From Treponema sp. (GTDB lineage: Bacteria; Spirochaetota; Spirochaetia; Treponematales; Treponemataceae): a DNA stretch of 46,027 bases. Location of the stretch: assembly GCA_017549025.1 (NCBI GenBank), contig JAFYWB010000055.1, positions 82,943 through 128,969 of the forward strand. Direction: 5' to 3'. Below the pieces are notes generated by a model. That model had not been told where the DNA came from. It saw only the letters and a list, made by a program, of their open reading frames with translations, and searched no databases. The translations under genes were made by a program, and so were the position numbers. Of the stretch, positions 26,147-35,784 are shown piece by piece (position 1 is the stretch's first letter; each line of letters opens with the position of its first letter).

Positions 26147-27436
26147 CTACAAGGACAAGTGACCACGGGCACGAGCGCGGCGGTCTCGGATGGAGTTCAA
26201 AAAGGGCACCATAAAGATGGCCACAAGACCGCCTGCAAATCCGTTGTTATACAAATTCATACCAGCGTACACGGTTCCCACGTTCATAACCACCGCAAAG
26301 TGAAGGATTCCTGCAATCACCCCGGGGATAATGCCAAACTCACCAGCTACAGGAGCAAGGGTTGTACAAAACAACAAGGCCAGCATAGGGCCAGGAGTCG
26401 TTATTGTCCATGTAGTAGGCAAGCTGGCAAGTAACACTCCCACCATCACTGGCAGAATATTTCTTAGATGCTTTCCTGTCGATCCAAAGCCCACCACAGT
26501 CATAATGCCACCAATGGTAGGACCGTTCAAATCACCACCCACAAGAAGCACAAAGGTGGTGGCAAGAAGTCCATTGATTCCCATATTAAACCCAGAAACG
26601 TAGAAGCCTTCTGTTTTAACATAATCAGTTCCACCGATTCCTGGAGTCTTGAGAATCCGAAGATAGCCTCGTAGGGTTTTTCTTCCTTTGAAAATCAAGC
26701 TGATGATTATAAGCCCCGCAAAAAACACATACAAAACAATGGCCAGCGTCTTGTTTCCACCAGTATACCAATACAATCGATAGCCCACCTCTACCTCGAA
26801 GGAACGAAGTAGAGACACCACTACAGTGGCAATGATTCCACAGGCAAATCCAACATTGTATAAGGAATAACCCAAGTGGGCGTAGTGCACATGAGTAGAT
26901 AATGGAGGGAGAACAAATCCCATAACAACACCAATCAGCACACCCATAACGAGGAGTACTGGATAAGGAAGCCCTTCTAAATGCATCATCTGGGTAATGA
27001 TGGGAGAAAGAGCCGTTCCGTAAAAGCCAACGTACAGGTACCGAGAAAGTGAAGTCTTGTGATACCAGGCATACAAAAACACACCAGCAAGGATGGCCCA
27101 AATATTCATTAGGTTTTTACCAAAAAGGGCAAATCCAAACATCAAAAAGGCGGAGGTAACAGTATGACCTTCCACCTCCAATCCCAGAGCGTAGGCTAGC
27201 CAAAGACACATTAAGGTTATCAAGCCCGCATTGATAAAGGCTGAACCGATGCCGCCTACTACAAAATAATCAGTTATTAGAAAATCAGGCTCTATCATCA
27301 AAGTCCAGATACCTGGAATGATGGTAGAGAGTGGTTGTAAAAAAAAGCCCGCAATAATAAAAAACAGGGGCATTCCAGACAATAATAAATATTGAGTTTT
27401 TCGAGACACAGTTTCATCTTTTAATTCTCTTATCAC
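26147..27436 (-). CDS. DUF1576 family multi-pass membrane protein
   Basis: A 429-residue integral membrane protein with about ten to twelve hydrophobic spans and almost no soluble part. The gene matches my memory of the DUF1576 family, whose role is unknown. Conserved-looking stretches include GFALFGKNLMNIWAI, LPPLSTHVHYAHLGYSLYNVGFACG and GGDLNGPTIGGIMTVVGFGSTGKHLRNI, the latter two near each half, suggesting an internal two-fold repeat as in transporters. The GTG at 27434-27436 was chosen because AAGGAG is six bases upstream. It has its own promoter. A transporter is the best guess; the substrate is unknown. Confidence 0.85.
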   Translation of the reverse strand: MIRELKDETVSRKTQYLLLSGMPLFFIIAGFFLQPLSTIIPGIWTLMIEPDFLITDYFVVGGIGSAFINAGLITLMCLWLAYALGLEVEGHTVTSAFLMFGFALFGKNLMNIWAILAGVFLYAWYHKTSLSRYLYVGFYGTALSPIITQMMHLEGLPYPVLLVMGVLIGVVMGFVLPPLSTHVHYAHLGYSLYNVGFACGIIATVVVSLLRSFEVEVGYRLYWYTGGNKTLAIVLYVFFAGLIIISLIFKGRKTLRGYLRILKTPGIGGTDYVKTEGFYVSGFNMGINGLLATTFVLLVGGDLNGPTIGGIMTVVGFGSTGKHLRNILPVMVGVLLASLPTTWTITTPGPMLALLFCTTLAPVAGEFGIIPGVIAGILHFAVVMNVGTVYAGMNLYNNGFAGGLVAIFMVPFLNSIRDRRARARGHLSL

Positions 27437-27463
27437 TAGCACCTCCTTTTCTGTGCTAGCCTA

Positions 27464-27493
27464 ATTATACTGGAAAATTTTAAAAATTTGCAA
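27464..27493 (-). promoter_or_regulatory. Promoter of the DUF1576 gene
   Basis: On the minus strand TTGCAA (27488-27493), 18 bp, TATAAT (27464-27469), about 27 bp before the start codon, in a very A+T-rich gap. Confidence 0.7.
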
Positions 27494-27521
27494 ATAATTT
27501 TATTATTTTTTTATAAAATTG

Positions 27522-29963
27522 TTATGATTTTTTGTAATCCCAATTATGCTTTGGATAGCGCCCCTTCATTTCCTTGCAAATTTGCGGCCAACTGGTATCC
27601 CAAAATCCTGCTAAATCAGAGGTAACCTGCAAAGGACGGCTGGCAGGAGAAAGCAATCGCAACAGCACAGGAACCCCCGCCACCACAGGAGTTTCAAAGC
27701 AACCGAACATGTCCTGAATAATCACCTCAAGCACGGGTGTGGTTTTCCCAGCAATGACCTCGTATTTCAGCTTTCTCCGCTTTCCATTAGGCAGGTTCAG
27801 CGTAAGAGGAATCTCTTGGTCTACAGTACTTCCTTCACAAAACCAGTACAATCCTTGATACACCACGTCAGCAGTAAGCTTTGTGCTTGAACCAAGAAAG
27901 GGAAGAAGCCATTGTTCCAAGGAATCCATCAAGGCGGCTTTTTCCAGTTTTTGCTGTCCCGTGACTTCACGCAGCAGATTGCAGCGAAGCAACAGCGATT
28001 CACTTTGGGGAGAAAGAGGCAGACTGTCAAAGCCCTTTCGTCGCAGCTGGCCACACAGAGCCTGAGCCACATCGGAGGAATCAGGAACAAGCCGCCGTCG
28101 CTCCAGCTCCAACCTACCGTACCGCCGCACCTGATGCTTAACCACCTTACCACTACTATCATCTACGTCTAGCTCCACAGCTTCAGTAGCGAGGTTTTGC
28201 AACCAAGCTTCCACTGGCCCAGAAGCAAGGGCTTCCCAACGAAGAATACGGCCAGTGGAGGAGCCAGCATCAACCTCAATGCCTACAATCCATTGGGGCA
28301 AGGAGCTTGTTGGTAGGGTTTGGGAAGGAGAACGGGAAGCAAGCTGTGCAGTACGGCCTGAGGGGAATTGATAGCGGCCTTCTCCCACTAATTTTGCTAA
28401 TCGGTCTGGAAAGCCGTATAAAAGTGCCAGTGAAGAATCAGCAGAATCAAAATGATTGGCAGAAGAGGATTTTTCTTTGGACAGGGCCGCATCCTGTTTT
28501 AACTGGGTAGAACGAATCTTTCGTTGCAAATCAACGAAAAGCCGTTTTTCTTCCACGGAATCAGTGGAGCCATAACAAGCAGCTAATCGAAGTGCCTCTG
28601 ATTCTCCACTTAAAGCCACACAGCCAATTCGAGGATGCACTCCAAGCTCCAACACTCGACGCCCTAATTCGCTAATGCTGCCGTGAGAATCCAAACATGC
28701 CATGCTTTGCAGCAGCTCCACAGCGGCATTCCAGCCACCCACCGAGGGAGCATCTAGCCATTCCAAACCAGCACTTTCGGTAACGCCCCATCGAGCACAT
28801 TCCAGCACCACGGGAACCAAGTCGGTACGAGTGATTTCTGGCGGAGGGCTTGCAAGCCGCTTTTCATCCTGGGACCACAGCCGAACGCAACAGCCTTCTT
28901 GAAGACGCCCCGCACGACCACTTCGTTGTTCTGCAGAAAAGGCACTTTCCACTTCGGTTACTAAACGGCTCATACCAGTATTGTGGTAGAATCGACTCAC
29001 ACGGCTTAATCCGCAATCAATAACCACCGTTACATCGGGAACGGTAAGACTTGTTTCTGCAATGGAGGAGCTTAAAATCACCCGTCGCTGACCAGAACCA
29101 GCACTAGACAAAACCTTTTTTTGTTCCTCCAAGGAAATGGAGCTGTGAAGCAGCAAGATTTCTGCCAGCTCCGTGCCACCAAGATTTTCCAACAAGCGAT
29201 AACATTCACGGATTTCACCAATTCCCGGCAAAAACACCAAAATAGCCCCGCAATTCCTTTGTTTCCAGGGATTTTTCAGCTCATTCATAACGGCTTCTGC
29301 ACACGTTTGCAAAAGTGTAGCTGTTTCGGCAAAACTTCCTTGAGATTTTTTAGGCGGACGATACTGAATTTCCACAGGAAATTGTCTTCCAGTCACATGA
29401 AGAATGGGTGCACCTTCAGCTTCACCTAAAAATGCCGCAACCTTTTCTGCATCCATGGTGGCAGACATAACCACCAGATATAAATCATCCCGCAGGGACA
29501 TGATTTCCTTGAGAAAGGCCAGACTAAGATCGGTGTGCAATGAGCGTTCGTGGAATTCATCCAGCACAATGACAGAAATTTCGTCTAGGGCTGGGTTCTT
29601 TTGGATAATTTTCGTAAGAATAGCATCGGTCATCACTTCAATCTTTGTGGCAGAAGAAACGCAGGTATCATACCGTAGGCGATACCCTACCCTTTGCCCC
29701 ACACTTTCTCCCAGCAGCTCACTGTGTCGAGTAGCCACTGCCACCGCAGCAAGACGACGAGGCTCTGTTACAAGGATTTTTCCTGGAAAAGCTTCCATCA
29801 AGGCTAAGGGTACAACGGTGGATTTACCAGCAGCAGTTTCAGCCGTCAGCACCAAGCTTCGGGAAGGAGCATTTTTTAAAGAAGTGACAATGGAATCAAG
29901 GCTGGCAGCAATGGGAAGACTAGCAACACCATCCCGCCAGCAGTGAGTTTTAAGAGCGTGCAT
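27522..29963 (-). CDS. hrpB: HrpB-type DEAH-box ATP-dependent helicase
   Basis: A superfamily 2 helicase of the HrpB group, 813 residues, the usual size. Motif I is AETAAGKST (about 41-49; the GxGKS pattern is loosened to AAGKS), motif II is DEFHER (135-140) as in HrpB, motif III MSATMD follows, and motif VI is QRSGRAGR. An HA2-like region and an HrpB C-terminal domain complete it. The cellular role of HrpB is poorly known in bacteria; RNA unwinding is assumed. It lies 22 bp after the hemolysin III-like gene and lacks a clear Shine-Dalgarno. Confidence 0.93.
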   Translation of the reverse strand: MHALKTHCWRDGVASLPIAASLDSIVTSLKNAPSRSLVLTAETAAGKSTVVPLALMEAFPGKILVTEPRRLAAVAVATRHSELLGESVGQRVGYRLRYDTCVSSATKIEVMTDAILTKIIQKNPALDEISVIVLDEFHERSLHTDLSLAFLKEIMSLRDDLYLVVMSATMDAEKVAAFLGEAEGAPILHVTGRQFPVEIQYRPPKKSQGSFAETATLLQTCAEAVMNELKNPWKQRNCGAILVFLPGIGEIRECYRLLENLGGTELAEILLLHSSISLEEQKKVLSSAGSGQRRVILSSSIAETSLTVPDVTVVIDCGLSRVSRFYHNTGMSRLVTEVESAFSAEQRSGRAGRLQEGCCVRLWSQDEKRLASPPPEITRTDLVPVVLECARWGVTESAGLEWLDAPSVGGWNAAVELLQSMACLDSHGSISELGRRVLELGVHPRIGCVALSGESEALRLAACYGSTDSVEEKRLFVDLQRKIRSTQLKQDAALSKEKSSSANHFDSADSSLALLYGFPDRLAKLVGEGRYQFPSGRTAQLASRSPSQTLPTSSLPQWIVGIEVDAGSSTGRILRWEALASGPVEAWLQNLATEAVELDVDDSSGKVVKHQVRRYGRLELERRRLVPDSSDVAQALCGQLRRKGFDSLPLSPQSESLLLRCNLLREVTGQQKLEKAALMDSLEQWLLPFLGSSTKLTADVVYQGLYWFCEGSTVDQEIPLTLNLPNGKRRKLKYEVIAGKTTPVLEVIIQDMFGCFETPVVAGVPVLLRLLSPASRPLQVTSDLAGFWDTSWPQICKEMKGRYPKHNWDYKKS

Positions 29964-29985
29964 CTGGAAGTTTTATTCCATTACA

Positions 29986-30849
29986 TTATGCCGGCAGAGA
30001 AAAATACACGGCAAAGAAGTGGAGAATGCTTCCAAAGATTGTGAAAATATGCCAGATGCAATGCATCCACTTGATTTTTTTCAATGCGTAGAAAATACAG
30101 CCCACAGTGTAGGCAACACCGCCAGCCACCACAAGCTTTAGACTCAGGGGATTTAGGTTTTGTACCATGGGTTTAATGGCAAAAACCACCATCCAGCCCA
30201 TTAAAATATAGGTGATGGCAGAAAGCACCCGCATGCGGCTTCCAAAAATGGCATAAAAGGTCATGCCAGCTAAAGCCAAGACCCAGATAATTCCGAATAA
30301 GGTCCAGCCAACCACACCACGAAGGGTAGTAAGGCAGAAGGGTGTGTAGGTTCCAGCAATCAACAGATAAATGGAAGAATGGTCAAAAATGGCAAAAACC
30401 TTTTTTGCACCATAGGGAGTGAGGGCATGATACAAGGTGGACATGAGATACAGAATTACCAAGGAGCCACCAAAGATAGCAAAGCTGGTAACGTAAAAGC
30501 CCATGTCGCCAGCAGGAGCCAAGAGCACTGCCCGAACAACCAACAGCACCGTAGCTGCAACGGCAAGCCCCGCACCAATTCCATGAGTTATAGAATTGAA
30601 AATTTCCTCTCCAATGGAATACCGCTTGGGAATCGTGGCTTCGTAGGCCTTTCGTTCAGCTTTTTGCTGAGCCTTTTCCAGCTTTTTTGCAGCCTTGGCA
30701 GGCTTTAAGGCAGCGTAGCATTCCATCCGAATACGACGGACTTCTTCCTTAGCAGAAGCCTTTACCGCCTTAATCCGATTCTTAGCAGCTACCTTAATTT
30801 CTTTAACCTGCTGTTCAGAGACTCCCACCTCTGTATCTGTCTTTGACAT
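29986..30849 (-). CDS. Hemolysin III / PAQR family membrane protein with charged N-terminal helix
   Basis: A 287-residue protein. Residues 1-75 or so are a charged, Lys/Ala/Glu-rich helix, probably coiled coil, which is not usual for the family. Then follows the family-typical YSIGEEIFNSITHGIGAGLA and seven hydrophobic spans with conserved STLYHALTPYG and DHSSIYLLIAGTYTPF, whose His and Asp/Ser residues form the presumed metal site. The ATG at 30847-30849 has GAGGAG six bases upstream; an in-frame extension would overlap rlmB. Bacterial members are of uncertain function despite the hemolysin name. Confidence 0.92.
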   Translation of the reverse strand: MSKTDTEVGVSEQQVKEIKVAAKNRIKAVKASAKEEVRRIRMECYAALKPAKAAKKLEKAQQKAERKAYEATIPKRYSIGEEIFNSITHGIGAGLAVAATVLLVVRAVLLAPAGDMGFYVTSFAIFGGSLVILYLMSTLYHALTPYGAKKVFAIFDHSSIYLLIAGTYTPFCLTTLRGVVGWTLFGIIWVLALAGMTFYAIFGSRMRVLSAITYILMGWMVVFAIKPMVQNLNPLSLKLVVAGGVAYTVGCIFYALKKIKWMHCIWHIFTIFGSILHFFAVYFSLPA

Positions 30850-30877
30850 GAAATACTCCTCAGTCCCCTCAATATCA

Positions 30878-31654
30878 CTAAGATTTGGGACGCTGCCGTC
30901 GTACCTCGTACAACAACACACCAGTGGCCACAGAAACATTCAGACTGTCCAAGCGACCACAGGTTGGAATGGAAACAATGGAATCACATTGCTCTTCTAG
31001 AAGGCGACCAATGCCCTTTCCTTCGCTGCCCATAATGAGAGCTGTTTTTTCAGGAAACTGCACCGTGGTAGCAGAAGTTCCGCCCGCATCGGCACCGTAC
31101 ACCCAATAGCCAGCCTCTTTAAGCTGCTCCGTTACCCGAACCAAGTTGGCAACAGTGGCCACGGGAACCCAAGCACTGGCTCCAGCACTGGCTCTTCCCA
31201 CCACCTCGTTTTCTAGGGGGTCCTTCAGGCTTCTGCGTTCAGGCATTACCACCAAATCCACCCCAAACTGGTCGCAGCTTCGGAGAATTGCACCCACATT
31301 GTGGGGATCGGTAATGGAATCAAGCACCAGAACAAGGGCCTGCTCCCGTGGAGTTTTAACCCACTGGGAAAAATCCACAAGATTCTGTGGGTCCGCAGAT
31401 TCACCTGCCAGACGAAGCAAAAGACCTCGGTGATCTTGGGCTGTTTCAGGCAAGGCGGAAACTAAAGAATCCAGTACCTTTTTTTCCACCTGAGTAGCAG
31501 AAACACCAACTTCTTTAGCCTGAGCCAAAATCTTTTTTACACGAGGACCAGGATTTGCATACAAAAGCTCCCATTCACCTGTTGTTTCAGCTGGACGGAA
31601 GCTTCGTAAACGCTCTTCAATGGCGTGAAAGCCAGAAATATATTTATCTGCCAC
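30878..31654 (-). CDS. rlmB: RlmB-like 23S rRNA 2'-O-methyltransferase (SPOUT/TrmH family)
   Basis: A 258-residue methyltransferase of the SPOUT superfamily, expected to 2'-O-methylate a 23S rRNA residue (Gm2251 in E. coli). The N-terminal substrate-binding domain begins [15 protein letters not shown]; the catalytic domain has [17 protein letters not shown], then [16 protein letters not shown] and the knot end [23 protein letters not shown] chose the GTG at 31652-31654 (AAGG six bases upstream); it overlaps the preceding gene's end by 11 bp. A tRNA-modifying relative (TrmH) is the alternative, but the N-terminal domain favours RlmB. Confidence 0.93.
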   Translation of the reverse strand: MADKYISGFHAIEERLRSFRPAETTGEWELLYANPGPRVKKILAQAKEVGVSATQVEKKVLDSLVSALPETAQDHRGLLLRLAGESADPQNLVDFSQWVKTPREQALVLVLDSITDPHNVGAILRSCDQFGVDLVVMPERRSLKDPLENEVVGRASAGASAWVPVATVANLVRVTEQLKEAGYWVYGADAGGTSATTVQFPEKTALIMGSEGKGIGRLLEEQCDSIVSIPTCGRLDSLNVSVATGVLLYEVRRQRPKS

Positions 31655-32144
31655 AGCAGACCTTGTATTTCTTTCCAGAACCACAGGGACAAGGCTCGTT
31701 ACGTCCAATCTTGCGTCCGTCACGAACAACAGTTGTGGTCTTTAGGCTACCAGTGGAATACATCCATTTTCCTTCAATCTTCTTGAAGTAGCCTGTTTCG
31801 TGGTGTACGTCCTTCAGTCCCTTGCGACTGTAGGTAGCCTGGAATTCTACGATACCTTCAGTATCTTCGGCTCCACCCTTTTCTGTGCGGAGAATCTTCA
31901 GGCCATGCCAGGTGGACTCTTCGCTCCAAGCCTTGGTGGCGTCACGGTCAATGTCTGTTTTATCACCATTTGCTTCACAGGTGTTGATGATAAAGTCAAT
32001 TTCCTGCTTTTCGTAGGCAGAATACCGAGCCCGCATCAGTTCTTCCGCAGTAGCGGCAAGACTGGTTCCCTTGATAATGGGCTCACAACAAGCTGAATAG
32101 TCCCGGCCAGAACCGCAGGGACAAGTGGTTTTAGCATTACTCAT
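31644..32144 (-). CDS. YchJ-like protein with two SEC-C zinc motifs
   Basis: A 166-residue protein of the UPF0225/YchJ group. It has an N-terminal SEC-C motif (CPCGSG with a CC pair at about 19-20) and a second at the C-terminus ([15 protein letters not shown]), bracketing an NTF2-like domain ([16 protein letters not shown] to WMYSTG). SEC-C motifs bind zinc and in SecA bind SecB or ribosomes. The ATG at 32142-32144 has no Shine-Dalgarno and lies six bases after a -10 box. Its function is unknown; it heads the rlmB/hemolysin III/hrpB cluster. Confidence 0.9.
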   Translation of the reverse strand: MSNAKTTCPCGSGRDYSACCEPIIKGTSLAATAEELMRARYSAYEKQEIDFIINTCEANGDKTDIDRDATKAWSEESTWHGLKILRTEKGGAEDTEGIVEFQATYSRKGLKDVHHETGYFKKIEGKWMYSTGSLKTTTVVRDGRKIGRNEPCPCGSGKKYKVCCGR

Positions 32145-32150
32145 GCTGTG

Positions 32151-32180
32151 AGTATACCCATTTTTTAGGCTCCTGTTCAA
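32151..32180 (-). promoter_or_regulatory. Candidate leaderless promoter of the YchJ-like gene
   Basis: On the minus strand TTGAAC (32175-32180), 18 bp, TATACT (32151-32156), then 6 nt to the ATG. It lies back to back with the promoter at 32191-32220, the -35 boxes being only 10 bp apart. Confidence 0.5.
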
Positions 32181-32190
32181 TACTGCCCCC

Positions 32191-32220
32191 TTGACTTTAT
32201 ATCTTGCCATTAACTATAGT
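32191..32220 (+). promoter_or_regulatory. Promoter of the ECF S-component/trk operon
   Basis: TTGACT (32191-32196), 18 bp, TATAGT (32215-32220), then 8 nt to the ATG at 32229. A start at the usual distance leaves a leader of zero to two bases. Confidence 0.55.
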
Positions 32221-32228
32221 GAAAGACT

Positions 32229-32840
32229 ATGAACACTATTACTGCAAACCGTAGCTTAAATAAAAAGCTTGCCATCATTGGAGCCTTGGGTGCTCTCACC
32301 GTTTTGTTCGGGCTTTTGCCTGTTATTGGATATATCCGTCTACCTTGGGGACTGGCTATTACCCTGTTGCACATTCCTACAATTTTAGGTGCATTAATTG
32401 CAGGACCCATTGCCGGTGCCTGTATTGGTCTTATTTTTGGACTCACCAGTCTCTACCAAGCATCACAAAGTGCTGGTGGACTTGATATTCTTTTTGTAAA
32501 TCCCTTGATTTCTGTGCTGCCTCGCATTCTTCTTGGTTTGGTGGCTGCGTACATCTTCATTGGACTTACAAAGGCAAAGCTTCCCAAGGCATTAGGCTCA
32601 GCATTGTCAGCTGTATTGGCCACCCTGTGCCACACCATCTTTGTAGCCTTGGCTCTGTATGCCTTTGCAGGTTCTCAGGTAACAGCCTTGATGGAGGGTG
32701 CCGGACTTGGAGCCTTTATCCTGCTTCTGTTGCCCAACGCAGCTGCTGAAGCCATTGCTGCAGGAATCATCTGTGGTGGAGTAACTAGTGTACTCTATGC
32801 CACTGCTGGAAAAAAATCAAAATTGTCTCAGGAAACTTAA
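32229..32840 (+). CDS. ECF transporter S component
   Basis: This is the substrate-capture subunit of an energy-coupling-factor vitamin importer, 203 residues with about six hydrophobic spans. The stretch LHIPTILGALIAGPIAGACIGLIFGLTSL and NPLISVLPRILLG are typical of this group. It lacks a neighbouring EcfA/EcfT set, so it should use shared energising subunits coded elsewhere (group II ECF). The substrate cannot be read from the sequence; pantothenate and similar vitamins are common for this subgroup. trkA follows 26 bp later. Confidence 0.88.
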   Translation: MNTITANRSLNKKLAIIGALGALTVLFGLLPVIGYIRLPWGLAITLLHIPTILGALIAGPIAGACIGLIFGLTSLYQASQSAGGLDILFVNPLISVLPRILLGLVAAYIFIGLTKAKLPKALGSALSAVLATLCHTIFVALALYAFAGSQVTALMEGAGLGAFILLLLPNAAAEAIAAGIICGGVTSVLYATAGKKSKLSQET

Positions 32841-32866
32841 TTTCTAGGGGTAATTAACACTTCATT

Positions 32867-34309
32867 ATGAAGATAATAATCATAGGAGCGGGACTTACTG
32901 GTACTGAGCTTGCCAAAAAGCTTATCTCCGAAAAAAACGATGTTGTCATTATCGACAACGACGAGGAAACAGTACGACACGTATCCAATAAGCTGGACTG
33001 CATGGTTATCCATGCAGACGGCAACAGTCTAGAAACATTGGAGGAGGCGGGCATTGCCAAGGCAGATGCCTTGATTATGCTCACCAACTCTGATGAAATC
33101 AACATGATTACCTGTTCTCTGGTAGAAGCCCTCTATCCAGAAGTGAAGAAAATTGCACGAGTTCGCAATTACGACTATCACATAAAAGCCAAGAAAACAG
33201 AAAAACACAAGGCGCTGGAAGCAGAAAAGGAGGTTCGTCCTCTGTACGGAATTGACTACATGGTATATCCCGACAAGGAAACCGCCATGGCAATTCTCCG
33301 TGCTATTGAGCATGGTGCTGTTACCGATGTACTTTCCTTTGACAACTCCGAATACGAGATTATGCGTGTAGAGGTGGAAAAAGGAAGTCGTCTTGACGGA
33401 CAAAAGGTTCAAGATTTGCGCACCTTTATCAGCGTGCCATTTTTGCTAGTGTATCTGGAAAACAAAACAGAAGCCTCATTACCCATGGGTTCCACGGTTA
33501 TTCAAGCAGAAGACTACCTTGGAATTCTCGCTCACAAAAGTCACATGAACCAGTTCTTGGAATTGTGTGGCTCTCAGATTATTGAGTTGAACAAGATTGC
33601 TTTGGTGGGAGCTGGTCATATTGGCACATTGATTGCCGACTCCTTGATTACTCCACGAAAAGCATCAAAGCTTCCTAAGTTTTTCAACTCGCTCCACAAA
33701 TCAAAGCAGAAATTTATCATCATTGATAAAGATTCACAGCGGGTACACGCAGCTGCAGAACGGTATCCTTCCACTGATGTATTCAAGGCAGATATTACCG
33801 ACGAGGATTTTATTCAAGAAGAAAACCTAGACACTTATGACTTGGTTATCTGCGCTACCCACAACCACGAAAAAAACATGGTGATTTCCGCCTACTTAAA
33901 ATCCTTAGGTGTAGGAAAAACCATCTGCCTCGTTCCTAGTAGTAGCTTTGCAGAAATTGCTCGCCACATTGGAGTTGACGTGGCAATTCCCATCAAGGAT
34001 ACCGTTGTAGATGCCATCATCGGGCACCTTCGAGGAAAAAGTATTACCGGCGTTCATACCGTTTCTGATGGTGACCTGGAAATCATTGAATACGTTATGC
34101 CCGAAGATTCCCACCTCAACGGAAAGGCCCTGAAGGATATTGCAGAGCCAGGAAGCTTCCTTGTGTTGCTGCTGAAGGGAAAAGACCAAACAGAATACAT
34201 CATTCCTGCAGGTAGCACCATCTTGAACGGTGGCGACAATCTTGTTCTCATCTCCAACATGGAAGAAACAGCCAAGGTCATTGAGTATTTTGGAGGCTCG
34301 GAAGAGTAG
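32867..34309 (+). CDS. trkA: TrkA, potassium uptake regulatory subunit
   Basis: A cytoplasmic NAD(H)-binding regulator of the Trk potassium channel, 480 residues, with the duplicated RCK layout: a first Rossmann GAGLTGTELAKKL at the N-terminus, RCK-C with DGQKVQDLR near 180, a second GAGHIGTLIADS near 250 and a final RCK-C ending near 475. The double-length form is the TrkA type rather than single KtrA. It lies 7 bp before trkH. No good Shine-Dalgarno is seen, though the gene is probably read from the upstream promoter. Confidence 0.96.
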   Translation: MKIIIIGAGLTGTELAKKLISEKNDVVIIDNDEETVRHVSNKLDCMVIHADGNSLETLEEAGIAKADALIMLTNSDEINMITCSLVEALYPEVKKIARVRNYDYHIKAKKTEKHKALEAEKEVRPLYGIDYMVYPDKETAMAILRAIEHGAVTDVLSFDNSEYEIMRVEVEKGSRLDGQKVQDLRTFISVPFLLVYLENKTEASLPMGSTVIQAEDYLGILAHKSHMNQFLELCGSQIIELNKIALVGAGHIGTLIADSLITPRKASKLPKFFNSLHKSKQKFIIIDKDSQRVHAAAERYPSTDVFKADITDEDFIQEENLDTYDLVICATHNHEKNMVISAYLKSLGVGKTICLVPSSSFAEIARHIGVDVAIPIKDTVVDAIIGHLRGKSITGVHTVSDGDLEIIEYVMPEDSHLNGKALKDIAEPGSFLVLLLKGKDQTEYIIPAGSTILNGGDNLVLISNMEETAKVIEYFGGSEE

Positions 34310-34316
34310 CAGAGCT

Positions 34317-35762
34317 ATGAACTTCTTCAATTTTTTCAGAATAAATATTTTGCTTCTGGCTATTATTTCCATTACCTTTCTGCTGCCTATTGGCGTGGCC
34401 GTGTATTATCAAGAATATGCAGTAATTCCTTCTTTTTTCATTCCTGGAATTATTTGTATTGCATTGGCAGTCATCACGCTATTGCTGGGAAGAGGCAAAA
34501 AGATTGCCATGACTCCACGAGATGCCTTTATCGTGGTGGCGGCAGCCTGGTTTTTTGCTAGTTTTTTGGGAGCCCTCCCCTTGTATTTTTCTGGTTGGGT
34601 TCCTAGCTTTACCGATGCATTCTTTGAAAGTGTTTCTGGCTTTACCACCACGGGAGCCACCAACCTGCCTGACGTGGAGATTCTTCCCAAGACAATTAAC
34701 ATGTGGCGTTGTCAAATGCACTGGCTGGGAGGCATGGGAATTGTTGCCCTTACGGTAGCCTTAATGCCCCTTCTGGGGGTTGGTGGCTTTAAGCTCATTA
34801 AGGCAGAAACAACTGGTGTGGAAAAAGGCAAGGTAACACCTAAAATTGCCACCACAGCAAAAATCCTGTGGATAATTTATTTTTCCTTTACCATCATTCA
34901 AACAGTGCTGCTTAAATTGGCAGGCATGGACTGGTACGATGCCCTCGCTCATACTCTTTCCACCTTGGGAACAGGGGGATTTTCCACAAAAAACACCAGC
35001 ATAGCATTTTACAATTCACCAGCCATTGAATGGATTTGCACTATTTTTATGTTCCTTGCCGCTGTAAACTTTAGTCTTTACTACTACGCCGTTACCTCTA
35101 AGTTCAAGGAAATTATCCAAAATAGTGAGCTAAAGGCATTTATTGCCATTGTTTTTGCTACAGCATTAGGAATCACCTTTTTCATTTATAAAACCTACAA
35201 TAATTTTGGCTACAGCTTTCGAGAAGCACTTTTTCAGACAACTTCAATCATCAGCACCACAGGCTTTTCATCGGTGAACTTTGACCTATGGCCCGCAGGC
35301 GCACAAATATTTTTACTGCTGCTGATGCTGGTGGGTGGTTGTTCAGGCTCCACCGCTGGTGGTGTAAAGGTAATTCGCTGGGTTATCTTGTCCAAGCAAA
35401 CCTCTAACGAGGTAAAAAAAATGCTCCATCCCCACGGTGTGTTTAACGTGCAGCTCAACGGTAGAGTTGGTCGCAAGGATGTGGTATTTTCTGTGGCAGG
35501 CTTTATCTTTTTGTATTGCTTTATCATTGCCGTGACCGCCTTGGTAGCAGCCTGTAACAACATAGATACCATGTCATCGGTTACGGCTTCTATGGCAATG
35601 GTAGGCAATGTGGGCCCCGGACTAGGTGCAGTTGGCCCCTTGTGCAATTACGGCTTCTTTTCGCCTGCCACTAAATGGTGGTTTTCCTTTGTAATGATTG
35701 CCGGACGACTGGAGCTCTATACTATCTTGATTTTCTTTATGCCATCATTCTGGAAAAAGTAG
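34317..35762 (+). CDS. trkH: TrkH-type potassium transporter membrane subunit
   Basis: This is the channel-like membrane subunit for potassium uptake, 481 residues. Four P-loop repeats are visible, for example SVSGFTTTGATNL, LSTLGTGGFSTKN, TSIISTTGFSSVN and the last near MVGNVGPGLGAVG, each with a selectivity-filter glycine. The ATG at 34317 is chosen over a longer frame that would overlap trkA. With trkA it forms a complete Trk system. Confidence 0.96.
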   Translation: MNFFNFFRINILLLAIISITFLLPIGVAVYYQEYAVIPSFFIPGIICIALAVITLLLGRGKKIAMTPRDAFIVVAAAWFFASFLGALPLYFSGWVPSFTDAFFESVSGFTTTGATNLPDVEILPKTINMWRCQMHWLGGMGIVALTVALMPLLGVGGFKLIKAETTGVEKGKVTPKIATTAKILWIIYFSFTIIQTVLLKLAGMDWYDALAHTLSTLGTGGFSTKNTSIAFYNSPAIEWICTIFMFLAAVNFSLYYYAVTSKFKEIIQNSELKAFIAIVFATALGITFFIYKTYNNFGYSFREALFQTTSIISTTGFSSVNFDLWPAGAQIFLLLLMLVGGCSGSTAGGVKVIRWVILSKQTSNEVKKMLHPHGVFNVQLNGRVGRKDVVFSVAGFIFLYCFIIAVTALVAACNNIDTMSSVTASMAMVGNVGPGLGAVGPLCNYGFFSPATKWWFSFVMIAGRLELYTILIFFMPSFWKK

Positions 35763-35784
35763 AAAAATATATCAAGGAGAAATT

